A stretch of DNA of 64,000 nucleotides from CAMNAO01 sp045605145 (lineage in GTDB: Bacteria > Bacillota > Clostridia > Oscillospirales > Oscillospiraceae). The position numbers were made by a program, and so were the translations under genes. The notes beneath the pieces are model-generated. The model ran no database searches. It was not told the DNA's origin and worked only from the letters and a program-made list of their open reading frames with translations. Below, in pieces: positions 43,872 through 52,810 of the stretch. Location: positions 40,231-104,230 of the forward strand of contig JAZUPH010000080.1 in the NCBI GenBank assembly GCA_045605145.1, in the 5' to 3' direction. Positions within the stretch are counted from its first letter, which is position 1; the number at the start of each line of letters is the position of its first letter.

Positions 43872-45107
43872 TTATGCCCTGATAAGCGCAACTGCCACAT
43901 CGTTCACGTTGGTGCCGGTGGGGCCGGTCATGATAAGCCCGCCGCACTTTTTCAGCGCATTGTACGCGTCATTATCCTGCAGGACGGCGTATATATCCAA
44001 TCCCTGGGCACGCAGCTGTGCCGCCGTGTCGCCGTCGGCGTAACCGCCCGCGGCATCGGTGGGGCCGTCGGTACCGTCACTGCCCACGCTGAAAACGGCG
44101 GCGTTGTTAAGGCCGTCAATACCCGCCGCGGCAGACAGCGCCAGTTCCTGATTGCGGCCGCCTTTGCCGTGTCCGGTGAGTTTGACCACCGTTTCGCCGC
44201 CGGCGATAAAGGCAAGGGACTTGCCGCTATGGCTGTGGGTCTTGAGGATAGAGGCCATGAAGCTGCCCGCTTCACGGGCCTGACAGGAAAGGACGTCGGT
44301 AAGGATAATCGGCTCATAGCCCAGTCCGCTTGCCGCCTTTGCCGCGGCGGTACAAAGCTCGCGCACACTGCCGGTGATCTGGGTGGTGACATTGTCAAGA
44401 TGCTTGGGCGTCTCATTGTCAAGGCAGCTGCGGGCAGCATCGGACAGTTTAAGGCCGTATTTGGCGGCGATGGCCCTGGCTTCTTCACAGGTGGTGGAAT
44501 CCGGACAGGCAGGGCCGGAAGCGATCATATCCAGCGGGTCACCCAGTATATCCGACAGGACGACGGTGAACACATGAGCGGGAGCGCAGATCTGGGCGAA
44601 GCGGCCGCCCTTGACCCCGCTAAGGCGCTTGCGGATGGTATTGATCTCAACAATATCGGCGCCGCAGGCAAGAAGCTGGGCAGTAATGTCCTGAAGCTCC
44701 GCGGCGGGTACAAGCGGCATCTCAAACAGGGCACTGCCGCCGCCGGACAGCAGGAAGAGTACGGTATCCTCCGCCGTCAGCCCGCTCACCGCCTCAATGG
44801 CGGCGTTGGTTGCGCTGAAAGAATTTTCGTCGGGCACCGGATGTCCGGCCTCACGGCAGTCAATGCCGTCAATGGGCCCCATAACATGGTCATACTTGGT
44901 AACAACTACGCCGCCCTCAATGCGGTCGCCAAGGCAGTCGGACGCGGCCTTCGCCATCTGCCAGGCGGCCTTGCCCGCAGCGATGAGGATAACCCGCCCG
45001 GAGTATTCACGCCCGGACAGGGCGCGCTTTACAGCCTCATCAGGTAAAACGGCATGGATAGAAGCACTGATAATCGCATCTGCATGCGAACGCATGGTGG
45101 TATTCAT
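43872..45107 (-). CDS. Glycerate 2-kinase (MOFRL/GckA type)
   Basis: 411 residues from ATG 45107, with AGGAGG upstream. DUF4147 N-terminal domain (ILIAAGKAAWQMAKAA, LLSGGGSALFEMP) and C-terminal MOFRL domain (SVGSDGTDGPTDAAGG, GPTGTNVNDVAVAL). Members phosphorylate D-glycerate to 2-phosphoglycerate. The gene is divergent from the LarA-like operon, which suggests that the pair serve one hydroxyacid pathway. Confidence 0.92.
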   Translation of the reverse strand: MNTTMRSHADAIISASIHAVLPDEAVKRALSGREYSGRVILIAAGKAAWQMAKAASDCLGDRIEGGVVVTKYDHVMGPIDGIDCREAGHPVPDENSFSATNAAIEAVSGLTAEDTVLFLLSGGGSALFEMPLVPAAELQDITAQLLACGADIVEINTIRKRLSGVKGGRFAQICAPAHVFTVVLSDILGDPLDMIASGPACPDSTTCEEARAIAAKYGLKLSDAARSCLDNETPKHLDNVTTQITGSVRELCTAAAKAASGLGYEPIILTDVLSCQAREAGSFMASILKTHSHSGKSLAFIAGGETVVKLTGHGKGGRNQELALSAAAGIDGLNNAAVFSVGSDGTDGPTDAAGGYADGDTAAQLRAQGLDIYAVLQDNDAYNALKKCGGLIMTGPTGTNVNDVAVALIRA

Positions 45108-45180
45108 ACAAGCCTCCTGAAATATATGATTTTGTTCTCCCAACCGGCGTCAATGGGGTATTATGCCGATCTTTGCCGTA

Positions 45181-45209
45181 ATTGTATTATATCCCTTGGG
45201 GAATATCAA
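45181..45209 (-). promoter_or_regulatory. Promoter of the glycerate kinase gene
   Basis: TTGATA (45204-45209), 17-nt spacer, TACAAT (45181-45186) on the minus strand, about 75 nt before the ATG. Confidence 0.55.
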
Positions 45210-45380
45210 GTGCTTAACCGTGATTTTGACGTATATATTTTAATGTACTGCCCAAAAATCTGTGCCTGTGCCGCCCTGTAGCAGCCCATGGGCGGTGCAG
45301 ACAGCAAGTTGTAATAATAAGCGCCTTTTATATTATGCATTATGCACAAAAAACACTTCACAAATCTGTCACTATTTCGA

Positions 45381-45409
45381 TTGACACGCCAAAATCGCTG
45401 GTGTATATT
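45381..45409 (+). promoter_or_regulatory. Promoter of the larA-uxaA-gntP operon
   Basis: TTGACA (45381-45386), 17-nt spacer, TATATT (45404-45409). The predicted start site falls within the inverted repeat just downstream. Confidence 0.75.
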
Positions 45410-45411
45410 GT

Positions 45412-45449
45412 ATACATCAAGTGTCGATTCGTTGTGACATTTGATGTAT
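45412..45449. promoter_or_regulatory. 38-bp inverted repeat at the larA-operon transcription start (operator or leader hairpin)
   Basis: 14-nt arms ATACATCAAGTGTC (45412-45425) and GACATTTGATGTAT (45436-45449) match except for one pair that would be G-U in RNA; spacer 10 nt. It starts 3 nt after the -10 box and is followed by TTTTG. Confidence 0.7.
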
Positions 45450-45487
45450 TTTGTTCCTCTCAAGAATCTGGTGAAAGGGTGAAGTTG

Positions 45488-46765
45488 ATGAAAACGATCA
45501 AGATTCCATATTACACCTCCTCATTGGATCTTCATGTGGATGAAAGCAATTTGAAGGCTGTCATTAACGCCAAGACCGATGAGTACGTGACGGAAAAGAC
45601 CGAGGCAGAGCTGGTTAAAGAAGCTCTTGAAAACCCCATCGGAACCTGCAGACTGCGCGAGCTTGCAAAGGGCAAAGACAAGGTGGTACTTGTTACAAGC
45701 GACCACACGCGCGCTGTCCCCAGCAAGCTGACCCTGCCGATCCTGCTTAAAGAGATCCGCGAAGGAAACCCCGATGCAGACATTACCATCCTTATCGCGA
45801 CGGGTCTGCACCGCGAGACTACCGAGGCGGAGCAGAGGCGTATGTTCGGCGACGAGATCGTTGACAATGAGAAGATCGTGGTCAACAAGGCCTTTGAGGA
45901 CGAGGATTTTGAGTTTATCTGCGGCCTGCCCTCCGGCGCGGAGCTGTGGATACATAAGCTGGCGGCGCACTGTGACCTGCTGGTGACGGAGGGCTTTATC
46001 GAGCCACACTTCTTCGCCGGTTTCTCCGGCGGCAGAAAGAGCATTCTGCCCGGCATCTGCAATGCGGCGACGGTGAATGAGAACCACTCCTACAAGGCCA
46101 TCGCCAGCCCCTATTCCACCACAGGCGTGCTGGAGCATAACCCGATACATGAGGATATGATCTACGCGGCGCGGAAGGTAAATGTACAGTTCATTCTGAA
46201 TGTGGCGCTCAACGGTGAGAAGAAGGTCATCGCCGCCTTTGCCGGCGACCTGGAACAGGCGCACGAGACGGGCGTTGAATTCGTCCGCTCCCTTGCCCAG
46301 TGCCCCAGCATCACCGGTGACATCGTGATCACCTCCAACGGCGGCTATCCGTTGGATCAGAACCTGTATCAGAGTCCCAAGGCCGTTGCGACGGCCGAAG
46401 CCTGCTGTAAAGAGGGCGGCGTAATCATAATGTGCGCAAGCTGTTTTGACGGCATGGGCGGCACCCACTTTGAAAAGCTGATAGTAAGCGGCACTGTGGA
46501 TGAGATAGACGCCTTCCTTTCCAAGATCCCGCCGAAAGAGACCATTGCCGAGCAGTGGTGTGCGCAGATCTACTCGCGCATACTGAAAAAATACACTGTC
46601 ATCCTGGTGACCACCTATCTGGATCATGAGCTGGTGCGCAAGGCCAACATGATTCCCGCCTCCTCCCCCGACGAAGCGCTGGAGATGGCATACGGAATGA
46701 TGGGCAGGGATGCACAGGTCGTGGTCATACCCGACGGCGTTTCCGTTCTGGCAGTGAAGGAGTGA
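45488..46765 (+). CDS. LarA-family nickel-pincer 2-hydroxyacid racemase/epimerase
   Basis: 425 residues from ATG 45488. All residues known to hold or work with the nickel-pincer cofactor in Lactiplantibacillus plantarum LarA occur here at the same numbers: Arg75 (SDHTRAVPS), His108 (TGLHRETT), His174 (IEPHFFAGF), Lys184 (SGGRKSILPG), His200 (NENHSY). The family racemises or epimerises the alpha-carbon of 2-hydroxyacids: lactate, malate, gluconate and others. Context (dehydratase subunits, GntP carrier) favours a sugar-acid substrate rather than lactate. The cofactor maturation genes larB, larC and larE are not in the window. Confidence 0.9.
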   Translation: MKTIKIPYYTSSLDLHVDESNLKAVINAKTDEYVTEKTEAELVKEALENPIGTCRLRELAKGKDKVVLVTSDHTRAVPSKLTLPILLKEIREGNPDADITILIATGLHRETTEAEQRRMFGDEIVDNEKIVVNKAFEDEDFEFICGLPSGAELWIHKLAAHCDLLVTEGFIEPHFFAGFSGGRKSILPGICNAATVNENHSYKAIASPYSTTGVLEHNPIHEDMIYAARKVNVQFILNVALNGEKKVIAAFAGDLEQAHETGVEFVRSLAQCPSITGDIVITSNGGYPLDQNLYQSPKAVATAEACCKEGGVIIMCASCFDGMGGTHFEKLIVSGTVDEIDAFLSKIPPKETIAEQWCAQIYSRILKKYTVILVTTYLDHELVRKANMIPASSPDEALEMAYGMMGRDAQVVVIPDGVSVLAVKE

Positions 46766-46773
46766 GGTGCGAT

Positions 46774-47070
46774 ATGGAGCTTAGATTAGCGCTTAAAGTT
46801 GACGACCTTGACAACGTGGCAACCATCTTCGCCAACGGCATCACCGCAGGCATGGAGATAGAGATCCGCGACAAAAAGGGCAACATCGACAAGGCCGTGG
46901 TCAACGCGGATGTCCCTTACGGGCACAAAATCGCGGTGAAGGACATCGCCAAAGGTGAGCCGATCATGAAATACGGCGAATCCATCGGCGCCGCCAGCCA
47001 CGACATTAAAAAAGGTGACTATGTTCACGTTCACAATCTGGACGCCATGCGCGGCCGCGGCGATCTGTAA
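46774..47070 (+). CDS. UxaA-type dehydratase, small (SAF-domain) subunit
   Basis: 98 residues from ATG 46774, with GAGG 6 nt upstream. Short SAF domain as in altronate/galactarate dehydratase N-termini: VPYGHKIAVKDIAKGEPIMKYG, then the closing HNLDAMRGRGDL. In split members (SuyA/SuyB type) this subunit pairs with a large catalytic subunit, which here is the next gene, 12 nt away. Confidence 0.9.
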   Translation: MELRLALKVDDLDNVATIFANGITAGMEIEIRDKKGNIDKAVVNADVPYGHKIAVKDIAKGEPIMKYGESIGAASHDIKKGDYVHVHNLDAMRGRGDL

Positions 47071-47082
47071 GGAGGGGGAGCA

Positions 47083-48261
47083 ATGGGATACACATTCATG
47101 GGCTACCGCCGCAAGAACGGCAAGGTCGGCGCAAGAAACCTCGTTGCCGTTATCCCCAGCGTCATCTGCGCCAATGATGTAGGTCAGGCGATCTGCCGAC
47201 AGGTGCAGGGCACGATAGGCTACTTCCATCACCAGGGCTGCTGCCAGCTTCCGCTGGATCTGAAGCGGGTGACAGATGTTCTTTCCAACCTGGGACAGAG
47301 TCCCAACGTGGGTGCCGCACTGGTAGTAAGTCTGGGCTGTGAGGGCACTGACCACGAGCGCATTGTTGAAGAGATCCGCGCCTCCGGCAAGCCGGTGGAG
47401 ATAATCCGCATTCAGGAGCTGGGCGGTACATCCCGCGCCATTCAGGCCGGCATAGACGCGGCGCAGAGAATGGTGCAGGAGATCTCCGGCCAGCAGCGTG
47501 AGCCGATCGATGTTTCCGAGATCGTGATGAGCATCAAATGCGGCGCTTCCGACACCACCAGCGGCATGGCCTCCAACTGTGTTATCGGCTATGTGGCCGA
47601 CAAGCTGGTCGACCTGGGCGCCACGGTAGTATTCGGCGAGACCACCGAGTTTTTGGGCGGCGAACACATTCTGGCGCGCCGCGCGGTAGGCGGCGAGGAC
47701 GGCCCCGTGGGTCAGCGCATCTACCAGATCGTTGACGAGATGGAGAAGAGAGCAATGGCCATCGGCGAGGATATGCGCGGCGGCCAGCCCACACCCGGCA
47801 ACATCGCAGGCGGTCTTAGCAGCATCGAGGAAAAGAGCCTGGGCGCCATCGTAAAGTCCGGTCACAGACCCATTCAGGGCGTGCTGGAGTATTGCGACAG
47901 GGTCGACGGGCAGAAGGGTCTGTGGATAAAGGATTCGCCCGGCAGAGAGCCGGAGATTCTCACCGGCATGGCCGCAACCGGCGCGCAGGTGATGATGTTC
48001 TCCACCGGACGCGGCGCGCCACAGGGTTTTCCCTCAATGCCGGTCATCAAGATCTGCGGCAACCCGAACACCTACGAGCGGATGCAGCATGACATGGATC
48101 TGAATGCCGGACTTATAATCACCGGTGAAAAGACCATCGACGAGGTGGGCGAAGAGGCCTTCCAGTTCATGCTGGATGTTCTGAGCGGCAAGATGACCAA
48201 GAACGAGGCACTTGGTTACTATGGCTCGATGGATATTTTCTGCCTCGGCCCCGTGATCTGA
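47083..48261 (+). CDS. UxaA-type dehydratase, large (catalytic) subunit
   Basis: 392 residues. C-terminal domain of the altronate hydrolase/galactarate dehydratase family: MGYRRKNGKVGARNLVAVIP, HHQGCCQ, VSLGCEGTDHE, SIKCGASDTTSGMASN, FSTGRGAPQGFPSMPVIKIC. The conserved Cys residues suit an iron-sulfur or metal site. Family members dehydrate 2,3-dihydroxy acids to 2-keto-3-deoxy acids, or (in SuyAB) eliminate sulfite from sulfolactate. Both are possible; the substrate should be the product of the LarA-like enzyme upstream. Confidence 0.9.
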   Translation: MGYTFMGYRRKNGKVGARNLVAVIPSVICANDVGQAICRQVQGTIGYFHHQGCCQLPLDLKRVTDVLSNLGQSPNVGAALVVSLGCEGTDHERIVEEIRASGKPVEIIRIQELGGTSRAIQAGIDAAQRMVQEISGQQREPIDVSEIVMSIKCGASDTTSGMASNCVIGYVADKLVDLGATVVFGETTEFLGGEHILARRAVGGEDGPVGQRIYQIVDEMEKRAMAIGEDMRGGQPTPGNIAGGLSSIEEKSLGAIVKSGHRPIQGVLEYCDRVDGQKGLWIKDSPGREPEILTGMAATGAQVMMFSTGRGAPQGFPSMPVIKICGNPNTYERMQHDMDLNAGLIITGEKTIDEVGEEAFQFMLDVLSGKMTKNEALGYYGSMDIFCLGPVI

Positions 48262-48339
48262 CGGATCACAATTACCCCGATACTTGGCGCCCTTGAGCGG
48301 CGCTGGTATAAATAATTTGAGAAACAGGAGGAAAAGTCA

Positions 48340-49767
48340 ATGTTGAACCCCGTATTGGCAATGGCGATCGGCATAGTCGTAATGTTCGTGCTGATCATCT
48401 GCACCAAAATGCACGCGTTCCCGTCCCTGATCATCTCCGCAATTCTCATAGCACTTCTCGCAATGCCCATTGGTGATGTTATCAACACAGTCACCACCGG
48501 CTTTGGCAACACCATGAAGAGCATAGGCATCGTGATCGGCTTCGGCTGCATCATGGGCATCTTCCTGGAGAAGAGCGGTGCTGCAAAGCGCATGGCACTT
48601 ACCATACTGAAATTGGTAGGCGTCAAAAACTGCGACGTCGTTCTCGGTCTGACCGGCTTCGTAGTTTCCATCCCCGTATTCTGTGACTCCGGCTTCGTTA
48701 TTCTCTCCTCCCTGGCTAAGGAGTTCTCCCGCCTGACCAAGAAGAGCATGGTCTGGCTGGGCGGCATCCTGGGCATGGGCCTGTACATTACCCACTTCAT
48801 GGTTCCCCCCACGCCCGGCCCCCTGGCAGTCGTTGCCACCTTCACCGAGAACGGCCTGAACGTGGATCTGGGTATGTACATCATCTACGGCCTGCTGATC
48901 TCCGTTCCCCTGTTCATCTTCGCCGTGTTCCTGTTCAGATACTACGGCAAGAAGTATCCCGATCTGGTTGTTGAGAACACCATCGACCGCAGCAAGTACA
49001 CCAAGGAGCAGCTGGTTGTTCTCGACCGCATCACCGAGAAGCAGAAGAACAACGAAGATCTGACCACTGATGACTTTGCTGACCTGCTGGCCGCTGAGAA
49101 GCTCCCCAGCGCATTCATGTCCTTCGCCACCCTGCTGGTACCCATCTTCCTCATCTTCGCCAACACCATCGTCGGCCAGATCGGCGCTCTGGAAGGCACC
49201 GCTTTCAGATCCATCGTTCAGTTCCTGGGCCAGCCCGTTGTTGCTCTGTTCGTCTCCCTGTGCATGGGCGCATTCTTCCTGTGCAAAGAGTATGACAAGC
49301 AGACCTGCATCAACCTGATGGGCGAGGCCTGTAAGGACGCCGGCCCCATCATCTTCATCACCGCCGCAGGCGGCGCTCTGGGCGCAGTCATCAACACCAT
49401 CGGCGCTGCGAAGATCATGGCCGACTGGCTGGTTGCCACCGGCATCCCCGGCATCCTCGTTCCCATCATCATCGGCGTCGTCATGAGATTCCCCCAGGGC
49501 TCCGGCACTACCGCTATGATCACCGGCTCTGCAATCGTTGCTCCGATGGTCGCCGCCGGCCTGAACGTGAATCCCTATCTGGCAGCTCTGGCTCTGTGTC
49601 TTACCACCATGTGCCCCAGCTTCCTCAACGACTCTTACTTCCATGTTGTCACCAACTTCTCCGGCATGGACATCAAGACCAGCCTGAAGACCTGGACTAT
49701 GGGCTCCATCCTCGTCCCCGCCTTTGGCTCCATCATCTTCATCATCCTGTCTCTGTTCATCCACTAA
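48340..49767 (+). CDS. GntP family sugar-acid permease
   Basis: 475 residues with about twelve membrane segments. N-terminal VLAMAIGIVVMFVLIIC, GFGCIMGIFLEKSGAAKRMA, SIPVFCDSGFVILSSLAKEF and AAGGALGAVINTIGAAKI, RFPQGSGTTAMITGSAI are GntP/InaT hallmarks. Carries gluconate or related hydroxyacids with protons. Last gene of the operon; AGGAGG precedes the ATG and a strong terminator follows. Confidence 0.93.
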   Translation: MLNPVLAMAIGIVVMFVLIICTKMHAFPSLIISAILIALLAMPIGDVINTVTTGFGNTMKSIGIVIGFGCIMGIFLEKSGAAKRMALTILKLVGVKNCDVVLGLTGFVVSIPVFCDSGFVILSSLAKEFSRLTKKSMVWLGGILGMGLYITHFMVPPTPGPLAVVATFTENGLNVDLGMYIIYGLLISVPLFIFAVFLFRYYGKKYPDLVVENTIDRSKYTKEQLVVLDRITEKQKNNEDLTTDDFADLLAAEKLPSAFMSFATLLVPIFLIFANTIVGQIGALEGTAFRSIVQFLGQPVVALFVSLCMGAFFLCKEYDKQTCINLMGEACKDAGPIIFITAAGGALGAVINTIGAAKIMADWLVATGIPGILVPIIIGVVMRFPQGSGTTAMITGSAIVAPMVAAGLNVNPYLAALALCLTTMCPSFLNDSYFHVVTNFSGMDIKTSLKTWTMGSILVPAFGSIIFIILSLFIH

Positions 49768-49820
49768 GTTTTTGACCGGCAGCAGCCGAAGCAAGATCTG
49801 CTCAAACAAGCGAAACAATG

Positions 49821-49857
49821 CAGGGATATCCTTTTTCGGAAGGATATCCCTGTTTTT
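49821..49857 (+). terminator. Terminator of the larA-uxaA-gntP operon
   Basis: CAGGGATATCCTT pairs with AAGGATATCCCTG around TTTCGG, followed by six T. Confidence 0.92.
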
Positions 49858-49931
49858 TGTTTGAGGCTGTTTGTCCAAAGAGCAGTCGTACTCCCCCTCT
49901 GCAGGCTCACCGGGAAAACAATGCATATCTA

Positions 49932-49960
49932 TTGTATATTTTTGCAAAAAGTTGTATAAT
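49932..49960 (+). promoter_or_regulatory. Promoter of the M28 peptidase gene
   Basis: TTGTAT (49932-49937), 17-nt spacer, TATAAT (49955-49960). The rest of the 299-nt gap holds the upstream terminator and about 100 nt of leader. Confidence 0.55.
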
Positions 49961-50066
49961 GCGGTCATAAATTCCGGCGTTGCGGATGCTTATCCGCCCT
50001 GCGCCCATGCGGTCAGCCGCAGGCCGCTGCGATACCAACTTTACCCGCGGCAGAATGGAGTAGATT

Positions 50067-51338
50067 ATGTTCGACAGCAACACTTACCAGCTCTCCCTCG
50101 TTGAAAAGCTCAGCTTCCTGCGCACTGCCGGCAGCCCACAGGAGAAAGAGGCCGCAAACATCCTGATGGATGAGATCGCCGCGGCAGGCGGCAACGGTGA
50201 GCTGCACGAGTTCACCATCCCCTCTTATGAGATAGATAAGTGCAGCTTCAAAGTAACGGCGCCTTTTGAAAAGGAGTATGAGGTCATTGCCTACGGCCGC
50301 AGCGGCAGCCTGCCCGAGGGTGGCGCGACGCTGAAGCTGATATACGCCGAGCGCGGCGTTGAGGAGGATTTCATCGGCATCACCGATCTGAGCGATACCG
50401 CCGTGATAATCGATGCGCTGAATATTGAGGCCTATGAGCTGCTGTGCAGCAGGAAGGCCGCCGCCTTCATCACCGTAAGCGGCAAATATTATCAGGATCT
50501 TGACGCGGCAAGCGCCTATTCCCGCGCCATGCGCCCCAACTTCCTGGAAAAGGGCTGCATCCCCGGCTTTATGATAAGCGCAAAGGATGCCACCGAGCTG
50601 GTGGGACTGGGTGCTAATGAGGTGCATCTTGAGCTGTTAAGCCGCGACCTTGATCTGACCTCTCAGAATGTGCTGGCCGTTATCCCCGGCACCGCGTGTC
50701 CGGAAGAGTCTATCGTACTCACCGCCCACTATGACAGCGTGCCAGTGGGTACCGGCTCATGGGACAATGCCACAGGCTCCGCCACGCTGATGTATATCTA
50801 CCGCCACTTCCTGCACAACCCGCCCAGACGCACCATGCGCTTTATCTGGTGCGGTGCGGAGGAGGTCGGACTTCTGGGCAGCAAAGCCTATGTGGAGCAG
50901 AAGCCCGAACTGGTAAGCCAGATCAAGTTCTGCTTCAACTTCGATATGTGCGGCACTATTCTCGGCAGCAACAGGATCACCGTCACCGGCGGTGAGGATC
51001 TGAAGACCTTTATCGATCAGTTCTGCAAAGAGGACGGTTATTCCGCATCCATCAATGTGCGCGTCCACTCCAGCGATTCTGCCCCCTTCTGCGACAAGGG
51101 CATCCCCGCCCTGGGACTCAGCCGCGGCAGCCAGACCGCCGAGATACACACCAAGTACGATCTGCTGCCCACACTGGGCGCAAAGCAGCTTAAGGCAAAC
51201 GGTGATTTCGCCATCCGGGTGATCTCCCGCGTGACCAACTCGGTGATACTGCCGGTCAAGACCGGAATGCCGGAGAACGTGCTGAAGATGCTTGACGATT
51301 ACTTCAAGCGCAGCAAGAAAAGCGCACCCGCCCGCTGA
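50067..51338 (+). CDS. M28 family zinc aminopeptidase
   Basis: 423 residues without signal peptide. Two-zinc site: H221 and D223 (TAHYDSVPVGTG), bridging D233 (WDNATGS), catalytic E265-E266 (CGAEEVGLLGS), D293 (NFDMCG) and a late His in AEIHTKYDLLP. A PA-like insertion lies at about 85-200. Such enzymes release N-terminal amino acids from peptides; cytoplasmic location suggests it processes imported peptides. Single gene with own promoter and terminator. Confidence 0.92.
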   Translation: MFDSNTYQLSLVEKLSFLRTAGSPQEKEAANILMDEIAAAGGNGELHEFTIPSYEIDKCSFKVTAPFEKEYEVIAYGRSGSLPEGGATLKLIYAERGVEEDFIGITDLSDTAVIIDALNIEAYELLCSRKAAAFITVSGKYYQDLDAASAYSRAMRPNFLEKGCIPGFMISAKDATELVGLGANEVHLELLSRDLDLTSQNVLAVIPGTACPEESIVLTAHYDSVPVGTGSWDNATGSATLMYIYRHFLHNPPRRTMRFIWCGAEEVGLLGSKAYVEQKPELVSQIKFCFNFDMCGTILGSNRITVTGGEDLKTFIDQFCKEDGYSASINVRVHSSDSAPFCDKGIPALGLSRGSQTAEIHTKYDLLPTLGAKQLKANGDFAIRVISRVTNSVILPVKTGMPENVLKMLDDYFKRSKKSAPAR

Positions 51339-51351
51339 CAGGGTGCAGCAT

Positions 51352-51389
51352 AAAAAGAGTGAGGAAGTATTTGCTTCCTCACTCTTTAT
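51352..51389. terminator. Bidirectional intrinsic terminator
   Basis: AAAGAGTGAGGAAG pairs with CTTCCTCACTCTTT, with T runs on both outer sides, between convergent genes. Confidence 0.9.
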
Positions 51390-51392
51390 TTT

Positions 51393-52697
51393 TTACTTTT
51401 CTATCGCCCAAAGCCGATACGGGCTGACTACAACTTTGTAGTTTTTCGCCTGTCTCACAGGATCGGGACAAATTCCGCTCAATGTCGCATTATAGGCTGC
51501 GCCGTCCCACGGCAGCGGAAGATAAGCCGTACCAATGAGCTGGTCATCAGCCATCACGGCGGCGGCAAGAACGCCGTCCACGACAGCAGGAACTGATTCG
51601 TAAATATTCAGGTTTTCTGTCCGGCGGATGCTGACCTTTACAAGCACAGCGCCGGTTTCGGAATTGGTGGCGCTGCCACTGGGGGAAAGCCGCTCCAAAA
51701 GCTGATCCTGGGGCAGATTTTGTACCAGTTTATTGGCAGCTTCCTGTGCCCGCTTCTCCCATTCTTCCGCCTTGTGCGATGCTTCAATAGCCAGAGAATC
51801 AGTACCGCTTGTGGCATGGTAGGCAGCCTGCGCGGCCAACTGGCTCAACTGGGCGTTCTGTTCACGGATACCGGCATTCTTCCGCTGAATATCCATGGCC
51901 ACAGCCAAGCCGGCAGCGGGACCGGCAATGCCGCTGGCGATACCGCCATGGGTCGCCCAGTCGGTTTCTTTTTGCATGGCTCCGACTGCACTGTTCAAAA
52001 TTGCGTCTTTTGTGGCGCGGCTCTGTGCCCAATAGCCCTCTTCTTCCCGTCTGTAATGGTTAGCCCAATCCTGACACATACTTACACGCTTCTGTTGAGC
52101 CTGTGCATCTTTATAGCGCAGATTATCCCGATTCAGCTTGTTTTCTTCTTTCTGCAGGGCTGCCACTCTCTCCTTATGCTCATTTCGGGCAACATCTTCC
52201 ATACCCGTCTTATAGGCGTCGATCAGTTCCGCTTCGGAACCGGGGAAGTTATTGTTGCGGGCCAGCAGCACCATACGGGCAACGGCAGCCGGAGTATCAA
52301 TGCTTGTAATTCCCTGCCCTTTGCACAAAAGATAGAATTTTTCCTGCTCATAATGGGGGTGCGACTCTTCAAAGGCTCGCTTCGCTTCTTCTTCAGCCGC
52401 CCGCTGCTGTGCCAGCTTTTTCTCTTTGCGATTGTAGGCAGAATTGCCGATCTTCCAGATAATGAAGTTTAGTCCAACGGAAATAGGCGCTATAATACCG
52501 TATAGAGCCATAAAGCCAATTACCACGTCCATATTCTCGGAAGGTGCAAAATCCGACAGCACTTCGGCACCGGCCAGAACGAAACTCAGCACTAAGCAAA
52601 TCAGGCCGAGGATAAACATGAATTTATATATTTTGGGAAACGGCTTGCTGAAATCGGTCATTCCCCAGCGGTAACGATTCTTCTTTGCCTTTGCCAT
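51393..52697 (-). CDS. Two-pass membrane protein with coiled coils, unknown function
   Basis: 434 residues. Basic start (MAKAKKNRYRW), membrane segments at about 25-44 and 57-81, a charged coiled coil (about 88-118, KEKKLAQQRAAEEEAKRAF), a soluble helical region (SIDTPAAVARMVLLARNNN, a small helical domain), another charged helix (about 170-215), a Gly/Ala-rich segment (GIASGIAGPAAGLAVAM) that may dip into the membrane, and a C-terminal beta domain (TGAVLVKVSIRRTENLNIYE, GTAYLPLPWDGAAYNATL). I do not recognise the family. AGGAGG precedes the ATG. Stands alone between the M28 peptidase and dinB regions. Confidence 0.75.
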   Translation of the reverse strand: MAKAKKNRYRWGMTDFSKPFPKIYKFMFILGLICLVLSFVLAGAEVLSDFAPSENMDVVIGFMALYGIIAPISVGLNFIIWKIGNSAYNRKEKKLAQQRAAEEEAKRAFEESHPHYEQEKFYLLCKGQGITSIDTPAAVARMVLLARNNNFPGSEAELIDAYKTGMEDVARNEHKERVAALQKEENKLNRDNLRYKDAQAQQKRVSMCQDWANHYRREEEGYWAQSRATKDAILNSAVGAMQKETDWATHGGIASGIAGPAAGLAVAMDIQRKNAGIREQNAQLSQLAAQAAYHATSGTDSLAIEASHKAEEWEKRAQEAANKLVQNLPQDQLLERLSPSGSATNSETGAVLVKVSIRRTENLNIYESVPAVVDGVLAAAVMADDQLIGTAYLPLPWDGAAYNATLSGICPDPVRQAKNYKVVVSPYRLWAIEK

Positions 52698-52810
52698 AAC
52701 GACCCCTCCTGTGTTCTACAGTAGGTACACTATAGCAGAGCCTAACTCGGATTTCAATAGAGGTTTACAATGGCCGTAGTGCTTCCGGCATATAGCTGTG
52801 CCGTATCATG

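Larger units (their letters stand above)
45108..45487. other. Divergent control region glycerate kinase / larA-like operon
   Basis: 380 nt without a gene. It holds a minus-strand promoter (45181-45209), a GC hairpin near 45270-45299 (GCCGCCC/GGGCGGTGC), a plus-strand promoter (45381-45409) and a 38-bp inverted repeat (45412-45449). Confidence 0.7.
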
